Positions 49,946 to 59,189 of a stretch of 64,000 bases of DNA are shown here, piece by piece. Each line of letters starts with the position of its first letter. The stretch's first letter is position 1. Origin of the DNA: Croceibacterium_A sp035626815 (GTDB lineage: Bacteria; Pseudomonadota; Alphaproteobacteria; Sphingomonadales; Sphingomonadaceae); NCBI GenBank assembly GCA_035626815.1, contig DASPMY010000038.1, positions 1 to 64,000 of the forward strand, read 5' to 3'. The notes beneath the pieces were generated by a model. The model had not been told where the DNA came from. It worked only from the letters and a program-made list of their open reading frames with translations, and ran no database searches. The translations under genes were made by a program, and so were the position numbers.

Positions 49946-51064
49946 ATGCTGATCGGCTGTCCGCGCGAGATCAAGAACCAGGAATACCGCGTCGGCCTGA
50001 CGCCCGAGAGCGCCAAGGAGCTGGCCAGGCACGGTCACGAGGTGTGGATCGAGAGCGGCGCCGGCCTCGGCATCGGCGCCACCGACGAGCAATACCGCGC
50101 CGCCGGGGCGCAGATCGTCGACGGGCCGGGGACGATCTTCGAGACATGCGAGATGGTGGTGAAGGTCAAGGAACCGCAACCGGAAGAGCGCGCGCAGCTC
50201 CGCGAGGGCCAGGTGCTCTACACCTACCTCCACCTCGCGCCCGATCCCGAGCAGACCGCCGACCTCGTCAAGTCCGGCGTCACCGCGATCGCCTACGAGA
50301 CGGTCACCGGCCCTGGCGGCACGCTGCCGCTGCTCAAGCCGATGAGCCAGGTCGCCGGGCGGATGAGCATCCAGGCCGGCGCCACCGCCCTGGAGAAGGC
50401 GCACGGCGGGCGCGGCGTGCTGCTCGGCGGGGTCCCGGGGGTGATGCCGGGCACGGTGGTGGTGATCGGCGGCGGCGTGGTTGGCTTCAACGCCGCGCAG
50501 ATGGCGGTCGGTCTCGGCGCCGACGTGACCATCCTCGACCGCGATCCCGAGGTGCTCGAGCGGCTCGGCATCCATTTCGAGAGCCGCGCCAAGACCCGCT
50601 TCTCGAACGAGGCCAACCTCGCCGAGATGGTCTGCCAGGCCGATCTCGTGATCGGCGCCGTGCTGGTGCCGGGCGCCGCCGCGCCCAAGCTCGTCGGCCG
50701 CGAGATGCTGCGCTGCATGAAGCCGGGCTCGGTGCTGGTCGACGTGGCCATCGACCAGGGCGGCTGCTTCGAGACCAGCCAGCCGACCACGCACGACCAC
50801 CCGACATACGTGGTCGACGGCATCGTCCACTATTGCGTCGCCAACATGCCCGGCGCCGTCGCCCGCACCAGCACGTACGCGCTCAACAACGTGACGCTGC
50901 CACGCGCGCTGAGGATCGCCGACCTCGGCTGGAAGCGGGCGATGCGCGACGACCTGCATCTCGCCGCCGGGCTCAATGTCCATGCCGGCCGGGTGACCTA
51001 TCCGGCGGTGGCTTCGGAGCTCGGCTACGAGCTGCTGCCGGTCGAGAGCGCCATCGCCGGGTAA
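49946..51064 (+). CDS. ald: Alanine dehydrogenase
   Basis: The enzyme interconverts alanine and pyruvate using NAD. Key residues are seen: the pyruvate-site Lys in VVKVKEPQ, the catalytic His in YTYLHLAPD, and the NAD-binding loop VVVIGGGVVGFNAAQMA. At 372 aa the length matches the family. The second ATG (49946) is taken as the start because GAGGAG is six bases upstream, while the ATG at 49940 touches it. It diverges from the AraC/97-aa pair, which could regulate it. Confidence 0.95.
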   Translation: MLIGCPREIKNQEYRVGLTPESAKELARHGHEVWIESGAGLGIGATDEQYRAAGAQIVDGPGTIFETCEMVVKVKEPQPEERAQLREGQVLYTYLHLAPDPEQTADLVKSGVTAIAYETVTGPGGTLPLLKPMSQVAGRMSIQAGATALEKAHGGRGVLLGGVPGVMPGTVVVIGGGVVGFNAAQMAVGLGADVTILDRDPEVLERLGIHFESRAKTRFSNEANLAEMVCQADLVIGAVLVPGAAAPKLVGREMLRCMKPGSVLVDVAIDQGGCFETSQPTTHDHPTYVVDGIVHYCVANMPGAVARTSTYALNNVTLPRALRIADLGWKRAMRDDLHLAAGLNVHAGRVTYPAVASELGYELLPVESAIAG

Positions 51065-51129
51065 TTCGCTTCGCTCCGTTGAGGTTGCTTAACGGGCCTT
51101 AAAGCATTGCCCGCTAGCGCCTTTTCCCG

Positions 51130-52842
51130 ATGGGACGGGGCCTGCTCAGACTGGTTTGCCTGGCGTGGGCGCTCGCGCTGGGGGCCGCGCCGGCGCACGC
51201 CGCGCCGGCGGTGCCGGTCATCGAGGCGAGCTGCCATGCCGCCACCGCCGCCGACGTCTCGCTCGCCGAGATGGCGGCGAGCCCGGAGCGGTGGTCGTGC
51301 CGGCCCGACCAATGGGACAACACCCGCGCCGCGGCCTGGCTGAGCTTCGATGCCGAACGCTGGCGCGACGGGCCGGCGCCGGTCGGATTCGTCAGCCACA
51401 TCACCCGCTTCGACCGCATCACCGTGGCCGCGGTCGGGGCCGACGGAACGGTCCGCAGCCACGCCTATTCCGAGGCCCAGGTCGAGCTGCTCGAGAACGG
51501 CCCGCTGTTCACGGTCGCCCTGCCGCCGGTGACCGCCGACACTGCGCGGGTGATCGTGCGGATCGACCGGCCGCACAACCTGACCGTGCTCACCGAAGCG
51601 CGCGTCACGCCCAGGCCGCACCTGTCGGGCTGGCCGCCCGCGGCCGTGGCGATGATCGCGGTGATCGCCGGCATGCTGGTGATCCCGCTGGTGTTCGACG
51701 TCAGCTTCTACACCGTGCTGCACGAGCGATTCCTCGTGCTCCACGCGGCGATGGTCGCCTCGATGATCGGCTACCTGCTGTTCTCGGGCGGGCTGGTGCT
51801 GGCCTTCGTGCGGCCCTCGATCGACCTCGTCGCCATCGCCGGGCCGCTGTTCTTCGCCGCCGGCGCCGCCGCCTCGGCCTTCTTCCTGCTCGAGTTCCTC
51901 GAGCGCGAGGCGCTGCCGCGCGCGATGCGCGGGCTGCTCAAGGGCGCCGCGGTGTGGAGCGTGCTGGTCCCGGGAACGATGGCGCTGCAGCTCGACGCCT
52001 TCCAGCCGTTCGACAACGCCGGCTTCTTCTACGGCTTCCTGCCGGTGCTGGCGGTGTTCGCTGCAACCCTCGCGGTGGCGCTGTTGCGCGGCAGCCGGGC
52101 GGTGAGGCTGGTGGCGCTGGCGTGGATTCCGATCCTGCTGTGCTGCGCCGAGCGCATCCTGCGCGGGATGGGCTTTTACTCAGCCCCCGATTCGCTCGAC
52201 CGCCTGATGTTCGTCGCCTTCGCGCTCGAGGTCGTGACCGTCTGGCTCGCGGTCAACCAGCGCTTTCTGCGCATGAAGCAGGACCGCGACAAGGCCCGGC
52301 TGGAGGCGCGGCTGCTCGCCGAGCTGTCGGAGCGCGATCCGCTGACCGGGCTGATGAACCGGAGGGCGATCGAGTCGCGCTTCGGCGCCTGCCTCGCCAA
52401 GGGCTACCGCACGCTCGCCGTGCTCGACCTCGACCGCTTCAAGCAGATCAACGACAGCCACGGCCACGCGACCGGCGACGAGGTGCTGCGGGCGTGCGCG
52501 CGGGCGTTCACCGGCATCCCCGACCTGCTGGCCATCCGCATGGGGGGCGAGGAGTTCCTCTTCCTGCTGCGCGGCCCGGCTGCGCAGGAGGTCGCCGAAC
52601 GGCTGCGCGCCGGCCTCACCGGGCACATCGCGCGCGAAGTCCCGGCGCTCGACCGGGCGGTCACGGCCAGCATGGGCGTGGTGCACCTGGGCGACGCGGC
52701 GCTGCCCTCGGCGCGGTTCGACGACGTTTACGCGCGGGCGGACACCCTGCTGTACGAAGCCAAGGCGGCGGGCCGCGACCGCACCTTCAGCGAGGCCGTC
52801 GAGCTTGCCAACGGGAGCGGCGTAATCCGCGCCGCCGCCTAG
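51130..52842 (+). CDS. Diguanylate cyclase with 7TMR-DISM-like membrane sensor, 570 aa
   Basis: The protein makes cyclic di-GMP. After a signal peptide (LVCLAWALALGAAPAHA) comes a periplasmic DISM-like beta domain (to about residue 165), then seven membrane spans, then a coiled linker and a GGDEF domain. The active site reads GGEEF at residues 472-476, so it should be active. No product-inhibition RxxD is clear. A TTAA-N6-TTAA stretch lies 28 bp before the start. The stop shares CTAG with the thioesterase gene. Confidence 0.92.
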   Translation: MGRGLLRLVCLAWALALGAAPAHAAPAVPVIEASCHAATAADVSLAEMAASPERWSCRPDQWDNTRAAAWLSFDAERWRDGPAPVGFVSHITRFDRITVAAVGADGTVRSHAYSEAQVELLENGPLFTVALPPVTADTARVIVRIDRPHNLTVLTEARVTPRPHLSGWPPAAVAMIAVIAGMLVIPLVFDVSFYTVLHERFLVLHAAMVASMIGYLLFSGGLVLAFVRPSIDLVAIAGPLFFAAGAAASAFFLLEFLEREALPRAMRGLLKGAAVWSVLVPGTMALQLDAFQPFDNAGFFYGFLPVLAVFAATLAVALLRGSRAVRLVALAWIPILLCCAERILRGMGFYSAPDSLDRLMFVAFALEVVTVWLAVNQRFLRMKQDRDKARLEARLLAELSERDPLTGLMNRRAIESRFGACLAKGYRTLAVLDLDRFKQINDSHGHATGDEVLRACARAFTGIPDLLAIRMGGEEFLFLLRGPAAQEVAERLRAGLTGHIAREVPALDRAVTASMGVVHLGDAALPSARFDDVYARADTLLYEAKAAGRDRTFSEAVELANGSGVIRAAA

Positions 52843-53240
52843 GCGCCTGGCGGCAGGAACGGCGCGGACACTTCCGCCGGCACGCGCGTCAGCTTGCCGG
52901 TGGCGCGGTCGATCATCGCCCAGGTGGTCCGGGCGCGGACCAGCTCCTTGCCGCCGGCATCGGTGAAGGTGAAATGCCTGTCGAACCGCGCGCCGCTCGG
53001 CCCTTCCCTGATCTCGGTCGTCCCCTCGACCGTGTCGCCGAGGCCGACGTTGCCGCGATAGTCGATCTCGTGGCGCAGCACGAACCAGGCGTAGGCGGCG
53101 ACATGGCCGGGCTCCGCATCGCGCATCCAGTGCGCGGTGGCGAGGTCCTCCATCCACTTGAGCCAGACCGTGTTGTTGACGTGCCCGTTCTCGTCGATGT
53201 GCTCGGGGAGCGCGGTGAAGGTCATCGCGAATCTGTTCAT
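52839..53240 (-). CDS. Hotdog-fold acyl-CoA thioesterase, 133 aa
   Basis: The hotdog fold and family motif are clear: LPEHIDENGHVNNTVWLKWMED near the start, with the catalytic Asp in HIDENGHVNN, then ELVRARTTWAMIDRATGKLTRVP. Such enzymes release free fatty acids from acyl-CoA. The start ATG 53240 matches the family N-terminus; upstream bases lie in a palindromic repeat and are not coding. The acyl chain preferred is unknown. Confidence 0.9.
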   Translation of the reverse strand: MNRFAMTFTALPEHIDENGHVNNTVWLKWMEDLATAHWMRDAEPGHVAAYAWFVLRHEIDYRGNVGLGDTVEGTTEIREGPSGARFDRHFTFTDAGGKELVRARTTWAMIDRATGKLTRVPAEVSAPFLPPGA

Positions 53241-53250
53241 CACCACAACC

Positions 53251-53312
53251 GTTCGTGTCGAGCGAAGTCGCGACACCTCGCGCGACGCATCTCGACTTCG
53301 CTCGATGCGAAC
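53251..53312. repeat. REP-like palindromic repeat
   Basis: Arms 53251-53273 and 53290-53312 match at 20 of 23 positions around a 16-base loop. The core is TCGAGCGAAGTCG and its inverse, a sequence common as a scattered palindrome in many proteobacterial genomes. It fills the space between the thioesterase start and the oligopeptidase B stop and may end that transcript. Confidence 0.8.
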
Positions 53313-53328
53313 GGAGGGTGGGAACACG

Positions 53329-55404
53329 TCAGGATTCTCTGCCCATCTGCCACAGGATGAAGGCGAATTCCTCGGCGGTCTCCTTGAGGCTCTCGAAGCG
53401 GCCCGACTTGCCGCCGTGGCCGGCGCCCATGTTGGTCTTCAGGAGCAGCTCGTTGTCGTCGGTCTTGAGCTCGCGCAGCCGGGCGACCCATTTGGCCGGT
53501 TCCCAGTACGTCACTCGCGGGTCGTTGAGCCCGGCGGTGACGAGAAGCGGCGGGTAGGCCTGCGCGCGCACGTTGTCGTAGGGGCTGTAGCTGTGGATCA
53601 GCTCGAACGCGGCCTGGTCCTCGATCGGGTTGCCCCATTCGGGCCATTCGCCCGGAGTCAGCGGCAGCGAGGCGTCGAGCATCGTCGCCAGCACGTCGAC
53701 GAACGGCACGTGGGCCACGACCGCGCCCCACAAGTGCGGGTCCGAGTTGACCACCGCGCCCATCAGCTCGCCCCCGGCGGAGCCGCCCGAGATGCTGATC
53801 CGCCCGGCTTCGGTGATCCCGCGCGCGATCAGGCCCTTGGCCACGTCGACGAAATCGTTGAACGCGTTCGTCCGACTCTGCAGCTTGCCCGCCTTGTACC
53901 AGGCGCGGCCGAGGTCGTCCCCGCCGCGGATGTGCGCGATGGCATATGCGAAGCCGCGGTCGACCAGGCTCAGGCGCGTCGTCGAGAAGCCGGGCGGGAT
54001 GGCGATGCCGTAGGCACCGTAGCCGTAGAGGTGCAGCGGACCGGGAGCGGCGCGGTCCCTGCGGACCATCACGCTGACCGGGATCGCCGTGCCGTCGCGC
54101 GCGGTAATCTCGAGGCGCTCGGTGGCATACAGCGAACGGTCGTAGCCCGAGGGGATTTCCTGCACCTTGCGCAGCTCGAGCCGCCGCTCGGCGACGTGGT
54201 AGTCGTACGTGCTCGCCGGGCTGACCATGCTCTCGTAGCCGAGCCGCAGCGCTTTCGTCTCCCATTCGGGGTTGTTGCCGAGCGAGGCGGTGTAGCTGGC
54301 CTCGGGGAAGGCGATCGGCTCGATCCGGGCGGGATCGTCGTAATAGCGGATCTCGATCCGATCGAGCCCGCCGAGCCGCCCGTCGATCGCGTAGAAGTCC
54401 CTGAACAGCTCGAACCCGGTCAGGTAGAACGCGTCCGAGCCTTCGATCAGCGTGGTCCACTCGCCCGGCCTGTCCAGCGGCGCGGTGGCCAGGCGGAAGT
54501 TCTCGTGCGTGTCGTTGGCGTGGATGAACAGCGTCCCCTGGCGCTCATCGACGTCGTACTCGACGCCTTTCTCGCGCTGGCGGACGAGGATCGGCTCGGC
54601 CAGCGGGTCGGCGGCGGGGATCAGCCGCGCCTCGCTGGTCTCGTGGTCGCCGGTCGAGACGATGACCCACTTCTCGTTGGCCGACAGACCGGCGGAGACG
54701 CGGAAGCCCTCGTCGTCCTCGTGATACAGCTCGACGTCGTCGGCCAGCGGCCGGCCGAGCCAGTGCAGCCGCGCGTTGTCGGTGCGCCACTGCTCGTTGG
54801 CGAGCGAGTAGACGAGGCCGGTGTCGCTGGCGACCCACACCAGCGAGGACAACGTGCCCGGAATCTCGTCTGGCAGGTGCACCCCGCTGGCAAGATTCTT
54901 GATCCTGACCGTGAACCGCTCGGACCCGTTGTCGTCGACCGAGTAGGCGAGCAGACGCCCGCTGTTGCTGACCGAGATCGCCCCGAGCCGGAAGTACGCC
55001 TTGCCTTCGGCCAGCGCCGGCTCGTCGAGGATCAGCTCGTCGGGGCCGCCGGCGACCGGCTTGCGCCACCACTTCTTGTACTCGGCGCCTTCCTCGAACT
55101 CGATCCAGTACAACCAGTCGCCGTCCTTCTGCGGCACCGACTTGTCGGCTTCCTTGATCCGCGCGCGCATCTCCTGGAACAGTGCCTCGACGGTGCCCTG
55201 ATGCGGCGCCATGCGCGCTTCGAACCAGGCGTTCTCCGCCGCGAGATGAGCGAGCACGTCCTGGTCGGTGACCTCGGGATAGCCGGGGTCGCGCAGCCAG
55301 GCGTAGTGATCCTCGACGGTGATGCCGTGGTGCGTGGCGGCGGAGGGCTTGCGCGCGGCGACCGGCGGCGCAAGCGGTGTGCGGGCGGGAGTGGCATCGT
55401 CCAT
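53329..55404 (-). CDS. ptrB: Oligopeptidase B (S9 family)
   Basis: This cytoplasmic serine peptidase cleaves peptides after basic residues. The catalytic trio is S542 in SGGSAGGELMG, D628 in AGLNDPRVTYWEPAKW, and H663 in MGAGHGGKSGR. The N-terminal beta-propeller starts at about residue 75 and restricts entry to short peptides. At 691 aa the length is normal. The gene diverges from pepP with 38 bp between starts, so promoters overlap. A palindromic repeat lies downstream. Confidence 0.95.
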   Translation of the reverse strand: MDDATPARTPLAPPVAARKPSAATHHGITVEDHYAWLRDPGYPEVTDQDVLAHLAAENAWFEARMAPHQGTVEALFQEMRARIKEADKSVPQKDGDWLYWIEFEEGAEYKKWWRKPVAGGPDELILDEPALAEGKAYFRLGAISVSNSGRLLAYSVDDNGSERFTVRIKNLASGVHLPDEIPGTLSSLVWVASDTGLVYSLANEQWRTDNARLHWLGRPLADDVELYHEDDEGFRVSAGLSANEKWVIVSTGDHETSEARLIPAADPLAEPILVRQREKGVEYDVDERQGTLFIHANDTHENFRLATAPLDRPGEWTTLIEGSDAFYLTGFELFRDFYAIDGRLGGLDRIEIRYYDDPARIEPIAFPEASYTASLGNNPEWETKALRLGYESMVSPASTYDYHVAERRLELRKVQEIPSGYDRSLYATERLEITARDGTAIPVSVMVRRDRAAPGPLHLYGYGAYGIAIPPGFSTTRLSLVDRGFAYAIAHIRGGDDLGRAWYKAGKLQSRTNAFNDFVDVAKGLIARGITEAGRISISGGSAGGELMGAVVNSDPHLWGAVVAHVPFVDVLATMLDASLPLTPGEWPEWGNPIEDQAAFELIHSYSPYDNVRAQAYPPLLVTAGLNDPRVTYWEPAKWVARLRELKTDDNELLLKTNMGAGHGGKSGRFESLKETAEEFAFILWQMGRES

Positions 55405-55442
55405 CCGGCGGCTCTATGTAGGCCGCGAAAGGACCGCAACCC

Positions 55443-57248
55443 ATGCTGATGCAGACCCACGAAGCCCGCCTCGACGCCTTGCGCAAGGAGCTGGCGCGCC
55501 AGGGGCTCGACGGGTTCGTGATCCCGATCTCCGACGAGCACCTCAGCGAATACGTCGGCAGCTATGCCCAGCGGCTCGCCTGGCTGACCGGCTTCGGCGG
55601 ATCGGCCGGGACCGCTGTCGTGCTCAAGGACAAGGCCGCGATGTTCGTCGACGGGCGCTATACGCTGCAAGTGCGCGACCAGGTCGACGGGCGGCTCTAC
55701 GAGTACCGCTCGGTGCCGAAGGATTCGATCGCCGCGTGGCTCGCCGCCAACGCCGTCGAGGGGGCGAAGATCGGTTTCGACCCGTGGCTGCATACCGCCG
55801 GGTGGGCCAAGGCGGTCGGCAAGGCGCTGGCCGAGGCCGGCGCCGAGCTGGTGCCGGTCGCGGCCAATCCGGTCGACGCGGTGTGGGAGGACCGCCCGGA
55901 GCCCTCGGTCGCGCCGGCGTTCGTCCAGGACGAGGCGCTGGCCGGGCGTTCGAGCGCCGACAAGCGGGCCGAGGTGGCCGAATGGCTCAAGGCCGGGAAG
56001 CTCGACGCCGCGGTGATCAGCGCGCTCGATTCGGTCGCCTGGCTGCTCAACATCCGCGGCGCCGATGTCGACCGCACCCCGGTGGCGCTGTCCTACGTCA
56101 TCGCCCACGCCGACGGCACCGCAGAGCTGTTCATCGCGCCCGAGAAAGTCACGCCCGAGCTGGTCAGGCACCTCGGCAACGCGGTCACGGTGCGCCCGCG
56201 CGGCGAATTCGAGAGCGCGCTCGGCGCGCTCGGCGGACGGCGCGTCGCGGTCGATCCCAATTACGGCGTCGCCGCGATCTTCCGTGCGCTCGACGCCGCC
56301 GGCGCCACGGCGGTCGCCGAACGCGACCCGACGATCCTCGCCAAGGCGGTCAAGAACCCGGTCGAGCAGCAGGGCCAGCGCGACGCCCAGGCGCGCGACG
56401 GCGCGGCGATCGCCCGGTTCCTCCACTGGCTGTCGCTCGCCGCCCCGAACGGAGGCGAGACCGAGCTGAGCGCCGCGGCTCGCCTGCAGGCCTTCCGCGA
56501 AGACACCGGCCTGCTGAAGGACCTGTCGTTCGACACGATCTCGGCGGCTGGGCCGCATGCGGCGATTCCGCATTACCGGGTCGACGAGGACAGCAACCTG
56601 CCGATCCGGCCGGGCAGCGTCTACCTGGTCGATTCGGGCGGGCAATACGCCGACGGCACCACCGACATCACCCGCACGGTGTGGATCGGTCCCGGCGAGC
56701 CTTCGAGCGAGCAGAAGGATCGCTTCACGCGCGTCCTCAAGGGCCACATCGCGCTCGCCGTGCAGACTTTCCCGGCGGGAACCAGCGGCTCGCAGCTCGA
56801 CACCGTGGCGCGGCAATTCCTGTGGCAAGCCGGCCTCGACTACGCGCACGGCACCGGCCACGGGGTCGGCAGCTTCCTCGCCGTCCACGAAGGGCCGCAG
56901 CGCATCGCCAAGCCGCGGGGCGGCCAGGCCGGGACCGAGCAGGAGCTGATGCCCGGCATGATCCTGTCGAACGAGCCCGGCTACTACAAGGCCGGCGAGT
57001 ACGGCATCCGCATCGAGAACCTGGTGCTGGTCGAGCCGCGCGCCATTCCCGGCGGCGAGGGCGAGTGGCTCGGCTTCGAGACGCTGACGCTGGCGCCGCT
57101 CGACGCCGCGCTGCTCGACCGGACGCTGTTGAGCGAGGCGGAGACGGCGTGGTGGAACGCCTACCACGCGCGGGTGCGCAAGGTCCTCGCACCGCAGCTC
57201 GAAGGCGCAGCGCTGGAGTGGCTCGAGGCGGCCTGCACGCCCTTGTAG
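55443..57248 (+). CDS. pepP: Aminopeptidase P (M24B), 601 aa
   Basis: The enzyme removes the first residue from peptides when proline is second. The five metal ligands are present in the C-terminal domain: DSGGQYADGTTDITRTV (two Asp), GTGHGVGSFLAVHEGP (His), LSNEPGYYKAGEYGIRIENLVLVE (two Glu). Two creatinase-like N-terminal domains make it the long 600-aa form. AAGGA precedes ATG 55443 by about eight bases. With ptrB, M20, S41 and M1 genes nearby it adds to a strong peptide-breakdown set. Confidence 0.94.
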   Translation: MLMQTHEARLDALRKELARQGLDGFVIPISDEHLSEYVGSYAQRLAWLTGFGGSAGTAVVLKDKAAMFVDGRYTLQVRDQVDGRLYEYRSVPKDSIAAWLAANAVEGAKIGFDPWLHTAGWAKAVGKALAEAGAELVPVAANPVDAVWEDRPEPSVAPAFVQDEALAGRSSADKRAEVAEWLKAGKLDAAVISALDSVAWLLNIRGADVDRTPVALSYVIAHADGTAELFIAPEKVTPELVRHLGNAVTVRPRGEFESALGALGGRRVAVDPNYGVAAIFRALDAAGATAVAERDPTILAKAVKNPVEQQGQRDAQARDGAAIARFLHWLSLAAPNGGETELSAAARLQAFREDTGLLKDLSFDTISAAGPHAAIPHYRVDEDSNLPIRPGSVYLVDSGGQYADGTTDITRTVWIGPGEPSSEQKDRFTRVLKGHIALAVQTFPAGTSGSQLDTVARQFLWQAGLDYAHGTGHGVGSFLAVHEGPQRIAKPRGGQAGTEQELMPGMILSNEPGYYKAGEYGIRIENLVLVEPRAIPGGEGEWLGFETLTLAPLDAALLDRTLLSEAETAWWNAYHARVRKVLAPQLEGAALEWLEAACTPL

Positions 57249-57304
57249 GGGTCGCTGCGTTCCTCTAATGTTCTTCGTCGCGAGTCGCAGCAGGGAGACG
57301 CGGC

Positions 57305-57688
57305 ATGATCGGCTATGTCACACTCGGCACCAACGACCTGGCTCGGGCGGCGCGGTTCTATGACGCGATCGCCGCCGAAATGGGCACTTCGCGGATGATG
57401 GAAAGCGAAAGCTACATCGCCTGGGGCACGCCGGGTGGCGGCGCGGGAATTGCCGCGACCAGGCCGTTCGACGGAAATGCGGCCAGCGTGGGCAACGGCA
57501 CGATGGTCGCGCTGGAGGGTCGGGACGAAGCGCAAGTCGACCGGATCCACGCAATCGCCCTTGCCCACGGAGGCACCGATGAAGGCGCGCCCGGAACGCG
57601 CGGCGGCGGCTTCTACGCCGCCTATTTCCGCGACCCCGACGGCAACAAGCTCAACGCATTCTGCATGCCGGGCGCCGGCGGCGAGTGA
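57305..57688 (+). CDS. VOC-family (glyoxalase-fold) protein, 127 aa
   Basis: The protein is a small glyoxalase/bleomycin-resistance-fold member, with GYVTLGTNDLARAARFYDAIAAEMG at the start and AYFRDPDGNKLNAFCMP at the end, both typical. It may bind a metal. The substrate is not predicted. It starts 56 bp after pepP with GGGAG before the ATG and probably shares its transcript. Confidence 0.9.
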   Translation: MIGYVTLGTNDLARAARFYDAIAAEMGTSRMMESESYIAWGTPGGGAGIAATRPFDGNAASVGNGTMVALEGRDEAQVDRIHAIALAHGGTDEGAPGTRGGGFYAAYFRDPDGNKLNAFCMPGAGGE

Positions 57689-57895
57689 AGCGCCCGGCCC
57701 GGCGAGTGGCGCTTGCCGGCCGATGAATGCGCCGCGCGATCCGTGACAAATTGCGACACTTTCGGCTCGCCGCGGCAAAGAGGTGCGACATTGGCCGCCT
57801 AGAACGGCGCTTCGAGTGGCGGGGCGCCGATCCCTTTGCTCCCCTTCAGGCCGGCGCCCCGTTGCTCTAGGATACCCCCCCAGGAGCTTTGAACA

Positions 57896-58426
57896 ATGCG
57901 TAAGATCATCACCGTTTCGCTTGCCGCGGTTGCGACTCTCGCCGCCAGCGGTGTGGCCTATGCCCAGGCCGAACGCGGCGAGCTGACCCGTGCCGCCGTC
58001 GAGCAGCGCACCACCGAGGCCTTCGCCCGGATGGACGCCAACGACGACGGCGTGCTCGACCAGGCCGACCGCGAGGCGCGCCACAAGCAGGCGTTCGACC
58101 GCCTCGACGCCGACCATGACGGGGCGATCAGCCTCGCCGAGTTCAGCGCCGGACGCGCCGACCGCGGCGAAGCCCGCGCCGAGCGCCGCGAGCAGCGCGC
58201 CGAGCGCCGCGGACCGGGTCGCCCCGGCTTCGCGCTGCGCGGTCTGCGCGGCCCCGATGCCGCCCGCGACGCCGATACCGACCGCGACGGCACCGTCAGC
58301 CAGGCCGAGTTCACCGGCGCCGCGCTGGTCCGGTTCGACCGCGCCGACGCCGACAAGGACGGCACCATCAGCCGCGACGAACGTCGCGCGCTGCGTGGCC
58401 CGCGTCCCGGCCGCGACGCCGGCTGA
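57896..58426 (+). CDS. Secreted EF-hand protein, 176 aa
   Basis: A signal peptide (MRKIITVSLAAVATLAASGVAYAQ) precedes four EF-hand calcium loops: DANDDGVLD, DADHDGAIS, DTDRDGTVS and DADKDGTIS. They lie as two pairs separated by a segment very rich in Arg and Glu (RADRGEARAERREQRAERRG). It should bind calcium in the periplasm. CAGGAGC is the ribosome-binding site. It is followed after 25 bp by a response regulator and histidine kinase, so it may be the sensed or controlled product of that pair. Confidence 0.9.
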   Translation: MRKIITVSLAAVATLAASGVAYAQAERGELTRAAVEQRTTEAFARMDANDDGVLDQADREARHKQAFDRLDADHDGAISLAEFSAGRADRGEARAERREQRAERRGPGRPGFALRGLRGPDAARDADTDRDGTVSQAEFTGAALVRFDRADADKDGTISRDERRALRGPRPGRDAG

Positions 58427-58451
58427 GCCACGCAGCGGGGGCGCCGACAGA

Positions 58452-59189
58452 ATGAGCGAACCGGCGCCGACCCGGCTGCTCCTCGTCGATGACGAGGCCA
58501 GCCTGAGGCAGCCCCTGGCGGACTACCTGGTCCGCCAGGGGTTCGTCGTGCGCCAGGCCGAGGACGCGGCCAAGGCGCGCTCGGCGCTGCTCGAGGAAGC
58601 GCCCGACCTGGTCCTGCTCGACGTGATGATGCCGGGCGAGGACGGCCTCTCGCTGTGCCGCCATCTCAGCGAGGCGCGCGACATTCCGGTTATCCTGCTG
58701 ACCGCGCGCGGCGAGGCGACCGACCGCATCGTCGGGCTCGAGATCGGCGCCGACGACTACGTCGTCAAGCCGTTCGAGCCGCGCGAGCTGGTTGCGCGCA
58801 TCCGCTCGGTGCTGCGCCGCGCGGCCAAGCTGCCGGCCGTGATCGAGGAAGATGCGCTCTACGAATTCGAGGGCTGGCGGCTTGATCCGCTGAAGCGCCG
58901 GCTGACCGACCCCGAGGGCACCGTGGTGCCGATCTCCTCGGCCGAGTTCCGCCTGCTGCTCGCCTTTCTCACCCACCCGCGCCAGGTGCTCGACCGCGAC
59001 CGGCTGCTCGACATGGTCCAGGGCCGTGAGGCGCACTTGTTCGATCGCGCGGTCGACAACCAGGTCAGCCGCCTTCGGCGCAAGATCGAGCACGACAGCC
59101 GCGACGCCAAGTTGATCCAGACTGTGTGGGGCGGCGGCTATCGCCTCGCCGCCGACGTCCGCCGGGTTGCCCCGGACCGCGACCAGTGA
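58452..59189 (+). CDS. OmpR-family response regulator, 245 aa
   Basis: The receiver domain has the phospho-acceptor D57 in LVLLDVMMPGEDG, Thr in ILLTARGE, and Lys in DYVVKPFEP. The C-terminal winged helix (VPISSAEFRLLLAFLTHPRQVLDRDRLLD, then DNQVSRLRRKIE) binds DNA as in OmpR. It is translated together with the histidine kinase (GTGA overlap). Target genes are unknown; the EF-hand gene just upstream is a likely one. Confidence 0.95.
   Translation: MSEPAPTRLLLVDDEASLRQPLADYLVRQGFVVRQAEDAAKARSALLEEAPDLVLLDVMMPGEDGLSLCRHLSEARDIPVILLTARGEATDRIVGLEIGADDYVVKPFEPRELVARIRSVLRRAAKLPAVIEEDALYEFEGWRLDPLKRRLTDPEGTVVPISSAEFRLLLAFLTHPRQVLDRDRLLDMVQGREAHLFDRAVDNQVSRLRRKIEHDSRDAKLIQTVWGGGYRLAADVRRVAPDRDQ

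Noticed and set aside
51089..51102. TTAA-N6-TTAA before the diguanylate cyclase gene as a CtrA site
   Set aside because: CtrA needs seven bases between half-sites; here there are six. Kept only as a remark.
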